DNA of 64,000 nt, taken from positions 12,439,153 to 12,503,152 of the forward strand of contig OY987305.1 of assembly GCA_963920635.1 (NCBI GenBank). Reading direction: 5' to 3'. This document shows, one piece after another, positions 8,781 through 21,215 of the stretch. The notes beneath the pieces were generated by a model. That model saw only the letters and a list, made by a program, of their open reading frames with translations. It did not search any database and was not told the DNA's origin. The first letter of the stretch is position 1, and the number at the start of each line of letters is the position of its first letter. The stretch comes from Pseudeuparius sepicola. Taxonomy: Eukaryota > Arthropoda > Insecta > Coleoptera > Anthribidae. The position numbers and the translations under genes are program-made.

Positions 8781-11700
8781 ATGAATAAGATATTGAAATC
8801 GGGGCGCTCAAATGCCAGTAAAAGAGATGACTTAGTAAAAAAGGCTATTATGGCACAACTTTCTGATGGTGTTAAGGAAATACAGTATGCTGGTGCAGAA
8901 GAAAATAGGTCAAATAAAACTATAAATGCTGCAGAAGAAGCCAATCAGTTATGTACCACTATAGAAGCTATGTTTTTGCATGGTCTTAAAGATACACTAA
9001 CCCATCGATTTCGGAAAGCATTGTCCGATGTGTCCGAGAGACCTGTTCCAAGCTTTTGGTCACCATTGCTAATCATATCTCACAAGCAAACCATCGTCCA
9101 GGTAAGAACACTTATTTTAAATTGTTTTCATAATAATTATTCGAGGGGCCAACCAGTGATGGCAATATATGTATAAAATGATGGCAATATATGTATATAA
9201 AATGATGGCAATATATGTATAAAATGATAAGAATTTAATTTATCTTGCAATATAGTCACATAGATATATACATAAAATGGTTGGTGTCCCACAACAGGAA
9301 ATACACAGGAAATATATCATAATATTAGACTGTGACTGTTGTGCAAGGTCCAATAATTTAAATAGTTTTTTATTTGCATTTTGTAAAGAAATACATTAAT
9401 TTTGTGTTTATTAGCAGTTTTTCAATAATTCCAGGATGTTCTGGACTCCGATAAAGGTTAAAAAAATTCTGCATTTTGAGATTACCCAAAGACAAACATC
9501 TTGTATAATATTGTATTGGAGCACACCATCACTTTGAGTGGTCTTGTTGACTATTCAACTGTTTTGAGGGTGTTCTGAGGTGTCCTGATTAACGCTGTGG
9601 GGGTCAGATTTTAAATAAAAAAATATCTAGGTAAATGGTTTTTGTGAAAATCGGGAGTATAAAAAAATCACAGCTGGCCTGGATTTGCATTTTGAAAATG
9701 GGAGAAAGGCAGGGTTGAGATGATTTAAATCAATCGATTAAAAGTGTGATTAAAATCATGATTTTAATCAAAGTGATTTTTTTAATAAAATAAATTGAGG
9801 ATGCTTAAAAATATATTTATTCATAGAAAGAAACTCTTAATATCGTTTTGGATACAAAAACAAAACTAACAAATTTTTATAATAATATTTATTATAATAC
9901 TTGAAAAGGAATTTAGCAGCTTTTCACAAAAATGAAACTTTCAAAAAATCCTTCTAAAAAAACAGAGAACCTAATCTGAAAATAAAATCTATATATTGTT
10001 TAACTTTATTGGGTTTATTTAGGAGAAAAGTCTTGTGAAGTGTATAAGAAATAAGTATTATCATAGAAGAATCTACGTGTAGTAGATCTCTATGGTATTA
10101 TACTGGTCTGAGTATATTACTCATGCATTTTTTCGTTTGACGAAACAAGATATAAACAGTTAAAAAATATGCATGTTAGTAAAAACTAGCAAACATTAAT
10201 TAAAAAAAAAATAATAATAAAAAAATCATGTTTTTAAAAAATCGTTGATTTTTTTATTTTTTTTAATCGTGATTTTTATCAACCCTGGAGAAAGGTCAAA
10301 AGAAGCGGCTTTTGGAGGTCTTTCAAACAAAGGAAAGTTCAGGCGATTATCTCCAAAAATAAAGATTTTATGGATTTGTATATGTTTAAAAGTAACATCC
10401 TGTATGTACAGTGCCCGGCAGAATGTAGGCAACAAATGGGATTTTTTTATTTTGCGCCGAAATAAAAACTGATATCGCGGTATACGAGGGGCACTCAAAT
10501 ACTTAAACGCGGCACAAGAGTAAAGTGCCCCTATTTTGGGTCGTGGAGAAAAATGGTATAATAGAAAGTTATTTGCAATGAAAAAGTATATCATTAGTTG
10601 CAGTTGGTATCTACAACTAAAGCATTTCACGTTGAAAATACCACTGATATAATGACAAGGTGGTTGATACAGCTTATTGTGATATCTTTATTTTCCTATT
10701 ATTATATCCGTTGTATTTTGAACGTGAAATGTTTTAGTTGTATACACTGTGTCCCGATTAAGAATGAACAGCATGGGGATATTGAAAACGGTGAGAGATA
10801 GGGCAACGATTAAATGGGGAAAAAGTTGCGCAAATTCGAGGTCAATAAAATGGCATAAACAGATTTCTAATATCTCTTCGTTTTTGAGTTATTTTGAAAA
10901 AAGTAAAATTTTGCGTTTTTGATTTTATTTTTTTCTGAATTTGCTATCACAGATAGAGAAAAAAGAAAAGCACACTCTTATGGCACATTTTAACGGGCCT
11001 TAAGATGGCGTTTTTAGATTTGTTGTACAACGTTTCGTTTTTGAGAAACCATCTTCAACTTAATTTTTTTAAATAAGGACCTGGATTTTTTTTTGCAGAT
11101 TTTGAAAGCACTTTTTATTGCAAATACCATGATGTATGACAAGAAATATTTTTAAAATGTTTTGAGACAATTATACTGAAAATTCCTTTTTCCATTATTT
11201 TTTTTTCTAATATTTAATAATAAGAAGTCTAAATATTAATCAGTATTGTCAACAATTTAACTTACAACTTATCTTTCAATTGGAGAACTAAAAAAAGGAC
11301 GGCACATACGATAATAAAAAATAAATAAAAATCCTCCACCTAGAAGGCTTTGAAACAACGAAACCAATCCCTTGTCATTTCTCATAACTCCGACTGTATC
11401 ACTTAGTTAACAATTTATTTCATTACAAATGGGAGGGTGCTTTTTCAAATGACGACAAATTTAACATGTCAGCATGTTATATCTTGTGTCAGAGAAATAG
11501 TGTAGAGGCCGAACGAATGTATTTTTGCAATTAATAAATGGCAAAAGTTATTGATTACGTTGGCTTAAAGCTTTCTTCCCGCAATTAGGAAAAGCGAAGA
11601 ATTTACTCCAAAACACAATGCGACACTGTTTGCTGTACAACAACAGAGGAAAACACTTACCAGACAGGACCGTATTTAAAAATATTAAGTTTTCGAAATA

Positions 11701-14700
11701 AAAATAAACTGTAAATAAATTGTTGTCAATACTGATTAATATTTAGACTCCTTATTATTAAATACAGGGCCGCATTAGACCAAAAATGAATGGAAAAAAA
11801 GGAATTTTCAGTATAATTGTCTAGAAACATTTTAAAAATATTTCGTGTCATCATGGTATTTGCAATGAAAAGTGCTTTCAAAATCTACAAAAAAAAATCC
11901 AGGTCCGTATTAAAAAAAATAAAGTTGAAGATGGTTTCTCAAAAACGAAACGTTGTAGAACAAATCTAAAAACGCCATCTTAAGGCCCGTTAAAAAGTGC
12001 CATAAGAAAGTGTTTTTCTTTTTTCTCTACCTGTGATAACAACTTCAGAAAAAAATAAAATCGAAAACGCAAAATTTTACTTTTTTCAAAATAACTCAAA
12101 AACTAAAAAAGATATTAAAAATCTGTTTGTGCCATTTTATTGACCTCAAAATTGCGCAACTTTTTCCCCATTTAACCGTTGCCCTATCTCTCACCGTTTG
12201 CAATATCCCCATGCTGTTCATTCTTATCCGGGACACAGTGTATACAAAAAAAAGTTACTATTCTTTGGTTTTAGATATCCTTTATACAATGACCAATAAT
12301 GTCTGCACCATAAAGAAAAAAAAATTGTTTGCAGAATTAGATATTTGAAATTTGACTTCGCCAGCAGATTGTGCGTGTACAACAATAAAAAATGAAGTGT
12401 GCAATAGCTGTCAAATTGGAATTCAACAAAAAACTTAAAAAAACGCCACTTATTTGTCGAAATATCTTGATTTATTTTTGATTTTATTATTGATCCTTTT
12501 TTGATTGGCATTGTTTTGAATTATTTGGGATTGCCTCTTTAATTCTTGGCATTTTCGGCATTGCTTTGAAAATGGCCGGCATTACTGGCCTTTCCTAATT
12601 TTGTTATATCTACCTAATTATCAATATGCTATAAATGTAAATCACTGCTATCAAATATTGTCGAACTCGGCTATAATGGCCATGGGATATAACTAACAGT
12701 CGGTTATAATGATCAAATTTGAAATACCTGTGAAATTCGTCCCCTATATATTTTTTATCAGCGGGAACTCTAGACTCAGTTATAATGAACTATCAAGAGG
12801 TTGTTGCTTTCTGCTCCTTTGGCCAAGGAAGCCGAAGGGAGCTGTAAGTCATAGAAGGCCATGGTCAAACTTGTTTGCAATGGTCACTTTGATTTGTGTT
12901 GATGTCGAATTTTTGGTGTTTGCAAGCTTGGTAGTTTTTTGAGTTATCTCGAAAACGGGGCTTTCTACTTCAGAGAGAAGGTTTGGGAAAGGAAGTTTTA
13001 GGAAAATAAAACACAGGATATGTTATAGCTATGTGTTTGTCTACATCCGATTTTCCCTTTTTGTAGGTTGGTTTCTTTATTTTTCGGTGGGCTTCCTTAT
13101 AGCCTCTTTTATTTTGGAAAGGGAAAATCGGACCTCTGGTGAAGCAGTTGCTCAGGTGCCAGTATTTTAGAGCGGTATGCTACGCTAAGCTCGGATAACT
13201 TTCAGTCAGAGAAGATATAACTTCCAGAGTTCAGTGGTGTGTCGAGGATAGGGATAAGTAAAATATTTGGTACAAATTCTACACGGTTTATTATGTACAA
13301 CTTTTGGGTAGGATACTTAGCAACTGATTAACAATAAAAAAAACTATACGGCCGGCCCAGAGTGGTCCACGAATCAGGAACTATATCGGAAGAAGGAGAG
13401 CCTCCTCGGTAGCCGCAGCCTATTTATTGTGTTGGGTGGCGCCACCTAGCGGCGAGTGCACCGGCTGCCCATTGGTTGGGGCCGCGGCGATGGATCAGGC
13501 AATCGTCCCCACCCTTCTAGCATCCAAAACAGCCGCCAGAGGCCGCCGCTGCCGGTTAGGGGCTGTTGTACCCTGGACAGGTCTCTGATGATGTTCTCTC
13601 TGGGTCGGGCATGTCCTATATACCCGGGTTTCCAAAAAAAAAAAATGGTGGCTCTAGCTGCAAGTTGAGTCAGTAATTCAGTTCTACCCCTTTTCGGTGT
13701 CCCTCATCCCTCTTGGTAAAACAAGAAGTTATTATTAAGCGGCGGAAAGCCGAAGAGTAATCACCAGAGTTTAATTAAATGCAATTAAAATAAAGAAGGC
13801 AGGCCTATTATGTAAAAAAAAGGATCATCGGTGTGAATATACTAAGGCAGACGGCCGCTAAAAAATAGCGCGGCAATAGAATCAAGTAACTTCATTACAA
13901 TGTAAATAGTGAGCTCTAGTGGCCACCACAAATTATAATAATAATAATTTAATATGGACTTAATAATACATAAACATAATACATAAACTACATCTTGCAT
14001 TTTCATACATAATAACTAGATTAATCTAGACGAAATACTTGCACAACCTCTGGCTATATCAGATCATGTGGAACCATTTTTTTAGCAACCTGTGCCAAAT
14101 CTGCGGAAAATCGTCCTATCCGTTCAGAAGTTATGGACGAAAAACTGAAATTAAGGGCCATTTTAAAGGCCTATGTCTCCCTTAATCCAGACCATTGCGC
14201 AAAAAGAAAAAATACGGGTCACTTTATTTTTTGTGAAGATTGCCGCTATGGTACTGCTATGGTATTTGTTTTGGAATTACCCTGTATGTAGTTTTGAATT
14301 TTCTGTCATTTTCCAAATAAAAATGTTCGATTAACAAGATATTTTTTGTAGGTCTTTTATAACGAATACTCGCATTTTACGAACCAATTTCACGGTCCCT
14401 TAAAGGTTCATTATAACCGAGTTCGACTGTAGTTTTGCATAAGAATTCATTGTTTAAGTTACTATGTTAAAAATAATTGTTCATTTATCCTTTATATTAT
14501 GTTGAGGAATTATTCGGATATACTGATATACTAATTCTTTTGTAGATAACTAACCTCTCACAAATCTCAACAGAAGTAGGGCAATGCAGAGCTTGGGTTA
14601 GATTGGCATTAAACGATTGCTTATTATCCTCATATTTGATGACAGTGAGGCAGCATTCATCATCTCTAAAGTCGTATTACAGGAGCGAAGCATTTGTTTG

Positions 14701-16504
14701 TGATTCTGAACTACTAGATGTCGTGCAACACCTAATTGAAGGTGTCGAAGCATTCAAAACCTTTACCCTACCATTTAACTCCAGCCTTCTTAATACTTGG
14801 GCACTGCCAAGCTTGTATTTAGCCGGAATCTGGTCTCCTACCTTGAAAAAATGTCCAATAGCTCCCTGTGATGATGTAGCTCAAACTTTAGACGAAAATT
14901 CAAAAAATCAAGTTCCCGATACAGGTTCTGATACAGCTTCTCTTAGTTCTGCAATATCTTTCACTTCACAAAGTTCTGGTTTGAGGCAAATCGCTTCTCT
15001 TAGTGAAGATGAAGTACTTAAGATTATCCTGGCTAAAGATAAAAAAGATCATAAGGAACAAGGCAAGGCTACTTCAATAGTGGAAGAAGTAAAATGTTCT
15101 GAAAGTAAGCCTGATCAAGTCAAGAGTGGCGAGGATGAAGACAATGTTAACTACAGTGTAGGAAATTCGTTGAACGGAAAAACTGGCTGGTCATTTGATG
15201 ACAGCAATACAAATGCGGAATCAGAAGACAATAGAATTAGTAAAGAAGCTACAGGGGAATTGAAGGAAACTAAATCAATGGAGACTAGTTACAATGCCCT
15301 GATTGAAAGCTATAATTTGTTAAGTGGTGGATACATCAGAACTCCAGATATTAGGGAGCTTTGGCAGAAATTCGAAGATGGAAGAACTGAAAGATCAGGG
15401 CAAGTTCAAGTTGCAACTTCTGTAAGTCTTCTATTTATATTGGTTATTCTGTTAATTGATTTGATAATTTTAGCAAGAGCAAAATGAAAATAGAGCCGAG
15501 CCAGATCTGTCCCCATCGAAAGCCGAATCTCTCTCACTTGCAACTCAAGTAGGGAAAATAGCAAACGAGAAAGGGCTTGATGTCCAAAATTTTGAATGTG
15601 TTGGGTGCAAACAGCCTTTGGGCATCTCAAAAATAGCCAAGTATGCACCAAAAGTACTTTTGTTTACATTTAGTTTGAAAATTTATTTTTTAGTGTTTGT
15701 AACTTTACCGGTGACTATTTTTGTGATTCCTGTATGAGCTTGGATCAGGTTGCTATTCCTGCAAGAATTATACATAATTGGGATTTTAAAACCTACCCTG
15801 TCTCTCAGAAAAGTTTTAATTATATCAACGAAATCAAAGATCATCCAGTAATAGATTTCAAAGTAAGTGGAAAATTTTGATATTATTTTTTTTTACAATT
15901 TTTTCTTTAATGAATTTTCTTAGGTACTTAATCCGTTTATTTATGGAGTAGTTGAAGAAATGGGCCACTTGCAAATTTTGCGAAATCAACTAAATTTCTT
16001 AAGAGCATATTTATATACGTGTAGAGAGCCTGTGATTGAACAGTTACAGAAGCAAATGTGGCCGAGAGAATATATGTATGAACATATTCATCAATATTCA
16101 ATTTCGGTAATTATTAAAATTTTAAGTAAATACTTTGTTTTCAAATGGGGATTGTTTTTAGGACCTTTTGGATATTCCCAATAACGTGTTAATGCAACAA
16201 CTTGAAAAAGTAGTCATTTTTGGAAAAGAGCATGTGTTTGGTTGTTGGTTGTGTAGTCAGAAGGGTTTTGTGTGTGAAGTTTGCAACAAACCAAAGGCAC
16301 TATTTCCATTCGATGTAGAAAATATTTATAGAGTGAGTGCAATAAGAGATGCTGAATTTGCATTTATGAATGTTTCCATTTCAGTGTGAGATATGCAATG
16401 CTGTATTCCATAAGAATTGTTTAAATTCCTCAAAACCATGCCCAAAGTGTGAAAGAAAAAAGAAAAGGGAAGAACTGCCACTTCTAGGTGCTGTAAATAC
16501 ATAA
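8781..16504 (+). CDS. Plekhm1: PLEKHM1-like RUN and Rubicon-homology protein
   Basis: Seven exons (8781-9101, 14546-15421, 15474-15640, 15694-15862, 15924-16106, 16162-16332, 16385-16504) splice in frame to about 668 aa. The RUN domain (residues ~50-210) includes EAMFLHGLK, FWSPLL and CRAWVRLALNDCLLSSYL, close to vertebrate PLEKHM1. A Ser/Asp/Glu-rich linker follows. The C-terminal Rubicon-homology domain (~470-660) has paired cysteines (CVGC, CDSC, CWLC, CEVC, CEIC, CPKC) and IPARIIHNWDF. The family bridges Rab7/Arl8 late endosomes and lysosomes to autophagosomes and the HOPS tether. The two PH domains of vertebrate PLEKHM1 are absent. Exon 1 starts 2 nt after the YRDC stop. Intron 1 (5.4 kb) is packed with mobile elements; the other introns are 52-61 bp. 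Confidence 0.93.
9157..9229. repeat. Short tandem repeat, about 3 units
   Basis: GATGGCAATATATGTATAAA-type units of ~25 bp occur three times in tandem just inside PLEKHM1 intron 1. Confidence 0.8.
9710..10287. mobile_element. hAT-like MITE (TIR CAGGGTTGA) with 8-bp TSD
   Basis: It begins CAGGGTTGAGATGATTTAAA and ends with AATCGTGATTTTTATCAACCCTG, an inverted form. A perfect duplication GAGAAAGG flanks it at 9702-9709 and 10288-10295. It is 578 bp, very AT-rich, and has no transposase. It sits in PLEKHM1 intron 1. Confidence 0.88.
10743..12242. mobile_element. Palindromic Tc1/mariner-type element (TACACTGTGTCCC)
   Basis: The ends TACACTGTGTCCCGATTAAG are inverted at 12222-12242, with TA on both sides (TATA at 10741 and 12241). 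The inverted arms continue for about 530 bp (to ~11275 and from ~11705) around a ~430-bp loop. TGTGTCCC-type ends with a TA target site are typical of IS630-Tc1-mariner derivatives. No transposase is present. As part of PLEKHM1 intron 1 it would form a very long RNA hairpin. Confidence 0.82.
12658..14429. mobile_element. Possible Tc1/mariner or pogo-type element, composite
   Basis: The left end TTGTCGAACTCGGCTATAATG and the right end CATTATAACCGAGTTCGACTG are inverted repeats. TA lies outside at 12656-12657 and 14430-14431. GTCGAACTCGGTTATAA-like ends with TA target sites resemble pogo/Tigger-type elements. The interior holds a small inverted repeat around 13046-13133 (CCGATTTTCCC) and a GC-rich block at 13341-13630 that probably belongs to a nested insertion I cannot name. 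No transposase was found. Confidence 0.55.
13341..13640. other. GC-rich block inside PLEKHM1 intron 1
   Basis: The base composition is clearly unlike the AT-rich surroundings, with runs such as TGGCGCCACCTAGCGGCGAG and GGGGCCGCGGCGATGG. Only chance ORFs are seen. It could be part of a retroelement or another transferred sequence; the family was not recognised. Confidence 0.4.
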
Positions 16505-18364
16505 CATTGTAAAATATTCGCGTTTTTTCAAGCGTTGATTCATGTAAATTGTAAATTGTTCCAGTTATATCACTTTTGAGAAATTATATTTTCATGGACA
16601 TCCAAGAAATTGATCTCCATTAAATATTTTTTTCACTTAAAAATTGTTATAACCATCTTCATGATTGGTCATGTACATGTTGGATTATTTTTTTAAATTC
16701 GTTTGGACAATATTTTGTTGTATATTATTAGTTTTCATAGTTTGGAGTGGAAGATTGTTTTCCAAAAGTGAAAATCAATGAGAATGTCTTTTGGAAGTTA
16801 TTTTGCACAACCATAAACATATAAAAAGAATCGTAAAGTTAACACCAACTTGACCTTGTAGAGCAGATGTCGTCTCGTTTTCTTCCTTGCGGACTGTTTT
16901 GTAGCAGTGTGTAAGCTTAAGATCTCTTACATGGAGAAGGGAATTAAGTTATGTATTTTCGGAATTTTTCACTTTGAATAAATACGAGTTAAAACTGCTT
17001 TCCAAAAACATTTGTTATCGCAATATAAGAAAATTTACACGGCGTCAGACTTCAATTAAACAAAACCTGCCTAAGCCAAAAACCCTGTAAGGTTTTGCTC
17101 GCGAAAATACGACTAAACAAAAAAAACAGTTTGTTTTTCCACCAGGGTCTGTCATACGTGCACGAGACCGATAGCTCTGAAACACGTATTTGTTTGTATT
17201 TCGAAGTGGATGTTTCCCGATGATTAATTTGTCTATATATCTATTATAGAAATTGATACTGAAAATATGTAGAACTAAATCCGATGTGCATTTAATTCCA
17301 TTATAACTAAAGTTCTCAGCTGAATAATAAAAATTTTGTTAGATTCCATTCAACTTATTAAGTTAACATAAATAGTATCTTAATTAATTCGTTTCATTTG
17401 TACCTTGTTGGTAATTGTTACTAAATAAATAAATTTTGTAACTTGATATTGATTATATTTATTATTCATTATAGTCCACTGAAAGATATTTTGACACATT
17501 CAGCCATATTATAATATATTTAATCTGTACACAGATTAAAGGGTTTTGTACACAGATTAAATATAATAATTACTATAATATGAATCTGTGATTCAGCCTC
17601 CACATCAATAAAAATTTATGTTATACGTTGTATTTTGAAATTCAGCAAAAATATTGGCTGCTCAAAAATTTTAATCTGGCCACATATTCTGCCAGGAAAA
17701 TATTTATCACGTATGTTGTATTGTCGATCCCACTTGTTTGCGTAATTATTCTCGTTTTATTTTATTATTATTATTCAAGCAAGAAAGTCATAATATGACA
17801 TAATATTATTATATGAAGTATACAGCGTTGGTGACAATTTCAATGCCTACCATTGATATCTAGGCTATGGTTGCTCGAAATCTAGGAGAGCTAGAAAATT
17901 TCTGACACTGGCATCGGGTTGGCCACGACCAACATTCTAAAACTACGAAGTTTCATTAAATTTGGGTAACTGATGCGGAAGACACAAAATTTTGAAAAAG
18001 CTAATTTTGTCGTTTTTTGAGTATAAATCACAAAAGAATCAAGATATTAGAGGGTATTTGACCGATGTATCTTTCATAGCTTTCGAGATACTAATGGTTG
18101 GCATCGAAATTTTGAAGTAAACAAAGTAGTATTTTTTTTAGTAATAAGTAAAATACAATAAAACATGAAATGGTACAATGAGAATTTGTTGGAGAGGTGA
18201 ATGAGAATTCAGGAAATTCTTGGTATGGAAACCATTTCCATAAAATATCTAATTTGGCTAAATTGATAAAGCAAGTAGTATTTAAATAGAAGAAACACAG
18301 CTTGTTCCACATTTGCTAAACTCCCTAGATTGAATTGATGGACAGAAAACATCTGAGACATAGG
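16505..18364. other. PLEKHM1 3' flank, no further gene seen
   Basis: Several AATAAA signals (for example near 16978 and 17425) could end the PLEKHM1 transcript. A short inverted/direct motif TACACAGATTAAA recurs at 17526-17566. I see no exon, tRNA or defined transposon before 18365. Confidence 0.4.
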
Positions 18365-18372
18365 TATAGGGC

Positions 18373-19989
18373 CTCAGAAAAATAAAAAACATAGAAATGG
18401 CATCTGTAGATTGAAATGTTTGTAAGGGGTAGCACTTTTTATACTCTATTATTTATTTACTAGTTAAAGTTTAACAGCGTTGCCAATAATTCATAATGAA
18501 AAACTTATTTCTCTAGTAATAATTAAAATAATCTTCAGGATAATAATAGTTTTTCAACAGTGGTTTCCGTTGTATGTAGGGACTGGGGGCATACCCAATC
18601 AGTTGCAAATACGTTTGATTTGAAGTAAATAATGGTAGATAATATATGTTATTTATGTATTGATGAGATAAGGTCTGCATGACTAATAGGTGAATCTAGT
18701 ATTTATAATTATCTAGACACTTATTAGGCAATTAGGCAGTATTTCTTTACTATGTGTACTTAGTACTTTAATCTGTGATACAACTAAGGAAACAATAATA
18801 TAGGTACCTACAATTACCAATACCAATCGCACAATCTGACAAACGCGCAAATCGGTCAAGAGTGTGCCTCACCTTGTGTTTGACACAACTGGTGCTCTGT
18901 CTTTTAGAAGCAATTTTTCGCTGTTTTTAAGTGTTTCTTAGGTATTCGTCGGTTTAAAATGCTTATATAGACAATTATACGTTATGGGCAGAAAAGTGTA
19001 TTGTTTGCAAATCAAGCAACTCGCCAAAGGAGGTTACATATCATGCGTAAGTACATAGGCGTACCTAGTTCGGGGCACGGTAAAAGATACCTTTACCACC
19101 AGAGGGAAAATAATTCTCAACATGGGTATCAAACAAAAGGGCTCGACGGGTAGAAAAGAATAAGGTGAATGACGTCATAATAAATCTAATATGGCGGCCT
19201 CCCCAAGACGGCGGATTGCCTAATTCTTCACAACATCCTCGACATGGGTATCAAATGAAAGGATTTGAAGAGTAGAAAACGATATGGTGACTGACGCCAT
19301 ACTAAATCCAATAGGGCGGATGCCCGATGCCCCAAGATGGCAGATTAAATTTCTTTACCACCCTTCTGAGATGGGGATCAAATAGGTACTAAAAAAGCAC
19401 AAAATAAAATAAATAATAAAAAAAACCTTTTTTAAAAACACTCTTTTATTTAAGTAAGCCATTTACTAAAACGGATAAAATAAGTTTAGGTTTTCGTTAA
19501 GATAATTCAATGCCAAACTGCGATAAGCTTTTTTAAATAAAAAAACTTGTCGCGCAAACTGTAAAGAAAATATATTCTTTGACATGTAGTTGCTTATCAA
19601 CTAATCACTGTCCGATAAAATTAATTGGTACCTACTTTTATGAACATCTCGCGTTGTTTTTAAAAAGTTTTTATTTTTTATTTTTTTATATTGTGTTCGC
19701 CGAACAATCCCCAACTAGTAACTGTCAATAACATTGATAAGTTTGAATTTTAGAATTGACTGTACTAGTTGTACCTGGGGTTATACTTCAATTTTTATAA
19801 AAAAATTGAGATATGAAGGCATATATATTTTTTCCTATTTTTATAACTATTTTAAGAAATAAGAGGTGCGCCACTGCCTTGTAATCGTTAGCACTAGATC
19901 TGTCACCCGAACTGTAAACATAATTTTTTTTTATTATGGGAACAAACTTGCCAATACAAAGCCAGTTCTACGTTTTTTATTTTTCTGAG
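18373..19989. mobile_element. 1.6-kb TIR transposon, copy 2 (8-bp TSD)
   Basis: Same element and orientation as 3161-4759, starting CTCAGAAAAATAAAAAAC and ending TTTTTCTGAG. A different perfect 8-bp duplication, TATAGGGC, flanks it at 18365-18372 and 19990-19997, so the two copies are independent insertions. No transposase. The right arm of the internal palindrome found in copy 1 is absent here. Confidence 0.88.
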
Positions 19990-20347
19990 TATAGGGCGTA
20001 TTGGGTAAGCCGAATTTCCGAACGATTACAAAAAAAGTCGAATCGAAACCGATTTATTGCCTGTTTCTGTCTAGACGAGACGCCCAGACAACAAACTTTG
20101 GAAAAAACAGCAAAATACCTACATATTACTTGTGTCTTGTGGTGTAGGGTAAAAACCATTTCTCAGGTGTAACAAAAATTGTGATAAAAAATGAGATACG
20201 GCCCTGACACCATAGAGAAAGGAATAAAAGGCCTGACGCACAAACGTCTGCATGCGCCTGTAGCTGGAAGCGATAACTATAATAACTAAATAACTAAACC
20301 TTCTATAATCTGTGGCGATAACAAAACAGGTTAGAGTAGCCCAAAAT

Positions 20348-20378
20348 CTCAGAAAAATAGAAAACATATTTTTCTGAG
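20348..20378. mobile_element. 31-bp TIR-only transposon with 8-bp TSD
   Basis: It starts CTCAGAAAAATAGAAAAC and ends TATTTTTCTGAG, so it consists of the two terminal repeats of the 1.6-kb family with essentially nothing between. Perfect CCCAAAAT duplications flank it at 20340-20347 and 20379-20386. Confidence 0.8.
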
Positions 20379-20997
20379 CCCAAAATCCATACTGACGACA
20401 GGAAACAGAACGAAGGTGGCACCTCCTGGCTGCCAGGTCAATCTAACCCTCAGACTAGAGATCTAACCTAATGTAACCTAACCTTGTTTTTCTGTGGTGG
20501 CGGGTTTTTTTTAAATCTCACTTTTATAATAATTTCTTTACTTTCAAATATTTTTTTCAACAAAAATAAGTTCACAATCCTTGTAAATAGTGTACGCAAG
20601 AATTGGAAACTCATTTTATTGGAAAACATATCGAACAAGGAATACAAAAAATAAATCCAGGACATCGTATTACCTTATTTATTATTTTTCATTGTTGACA
20701 TTTATATTAAATTGCAACATTCAGAACACTGAAACCCAAAAAACAATACTTCAGGAACAAAAAAAATCTCTGTTGAAAAATATATGTTTAACAAAAATAA
20801 AATTCAACAAAGTGCTTTTAAAATGGAATTTAAAATAAATAAATAATGCACTTATAAAGGGACCCGGCGTTTACCTTATACACCCTTAGGCCCACACTAA
20901 AAGTAAGTAACTTGTGAACCAACCTGTACATACCGCTCGCCAACTACCATCATATACGGGGTGAGTATCATCACAAATGGTGTCAGGTGTGGGTGTG

Positions 20998-21215
20998 GGG
21001 TCATATAAGGGTTAACGGAAGGGTAGTTTGAAAATTTTCCAGGAAAAATTTCGGGAAAGTAAAGGAAAAAATATCAGAATAACTTTTTTGTAGAATATTT
21101 TTTTTTGCAGAATGAAATTGTGGGGTCCTATAAGGGTTAACGAATAGGGCTAGTTTAAAAAATTTTCAGAAAAAAAAATTGTCGGAAAATCGCCAGAAAA
21201 TATTTTTGAAAAAAA
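20998..21215. repeat. Diverged tandem duplication, unit about 125 bp
   Basis: GGGGTCATATAAGGGTTAAC at 20998 and GGGGTCCTATAAGGGTTAAC at 21121 start two related units. Both continue into AGTTT-AAAATTTTC and GAAAATxxCxGGAAA stretches. It lies ~550 bp upstream of the Nf1 start. Confidence 0.65.

Noticed and set aside
19936..20172. 78-codon ORF at the end of the 1.6-kb transposon
   Set aside because: It crosses the transposon boundary and target duplication and has no domain.
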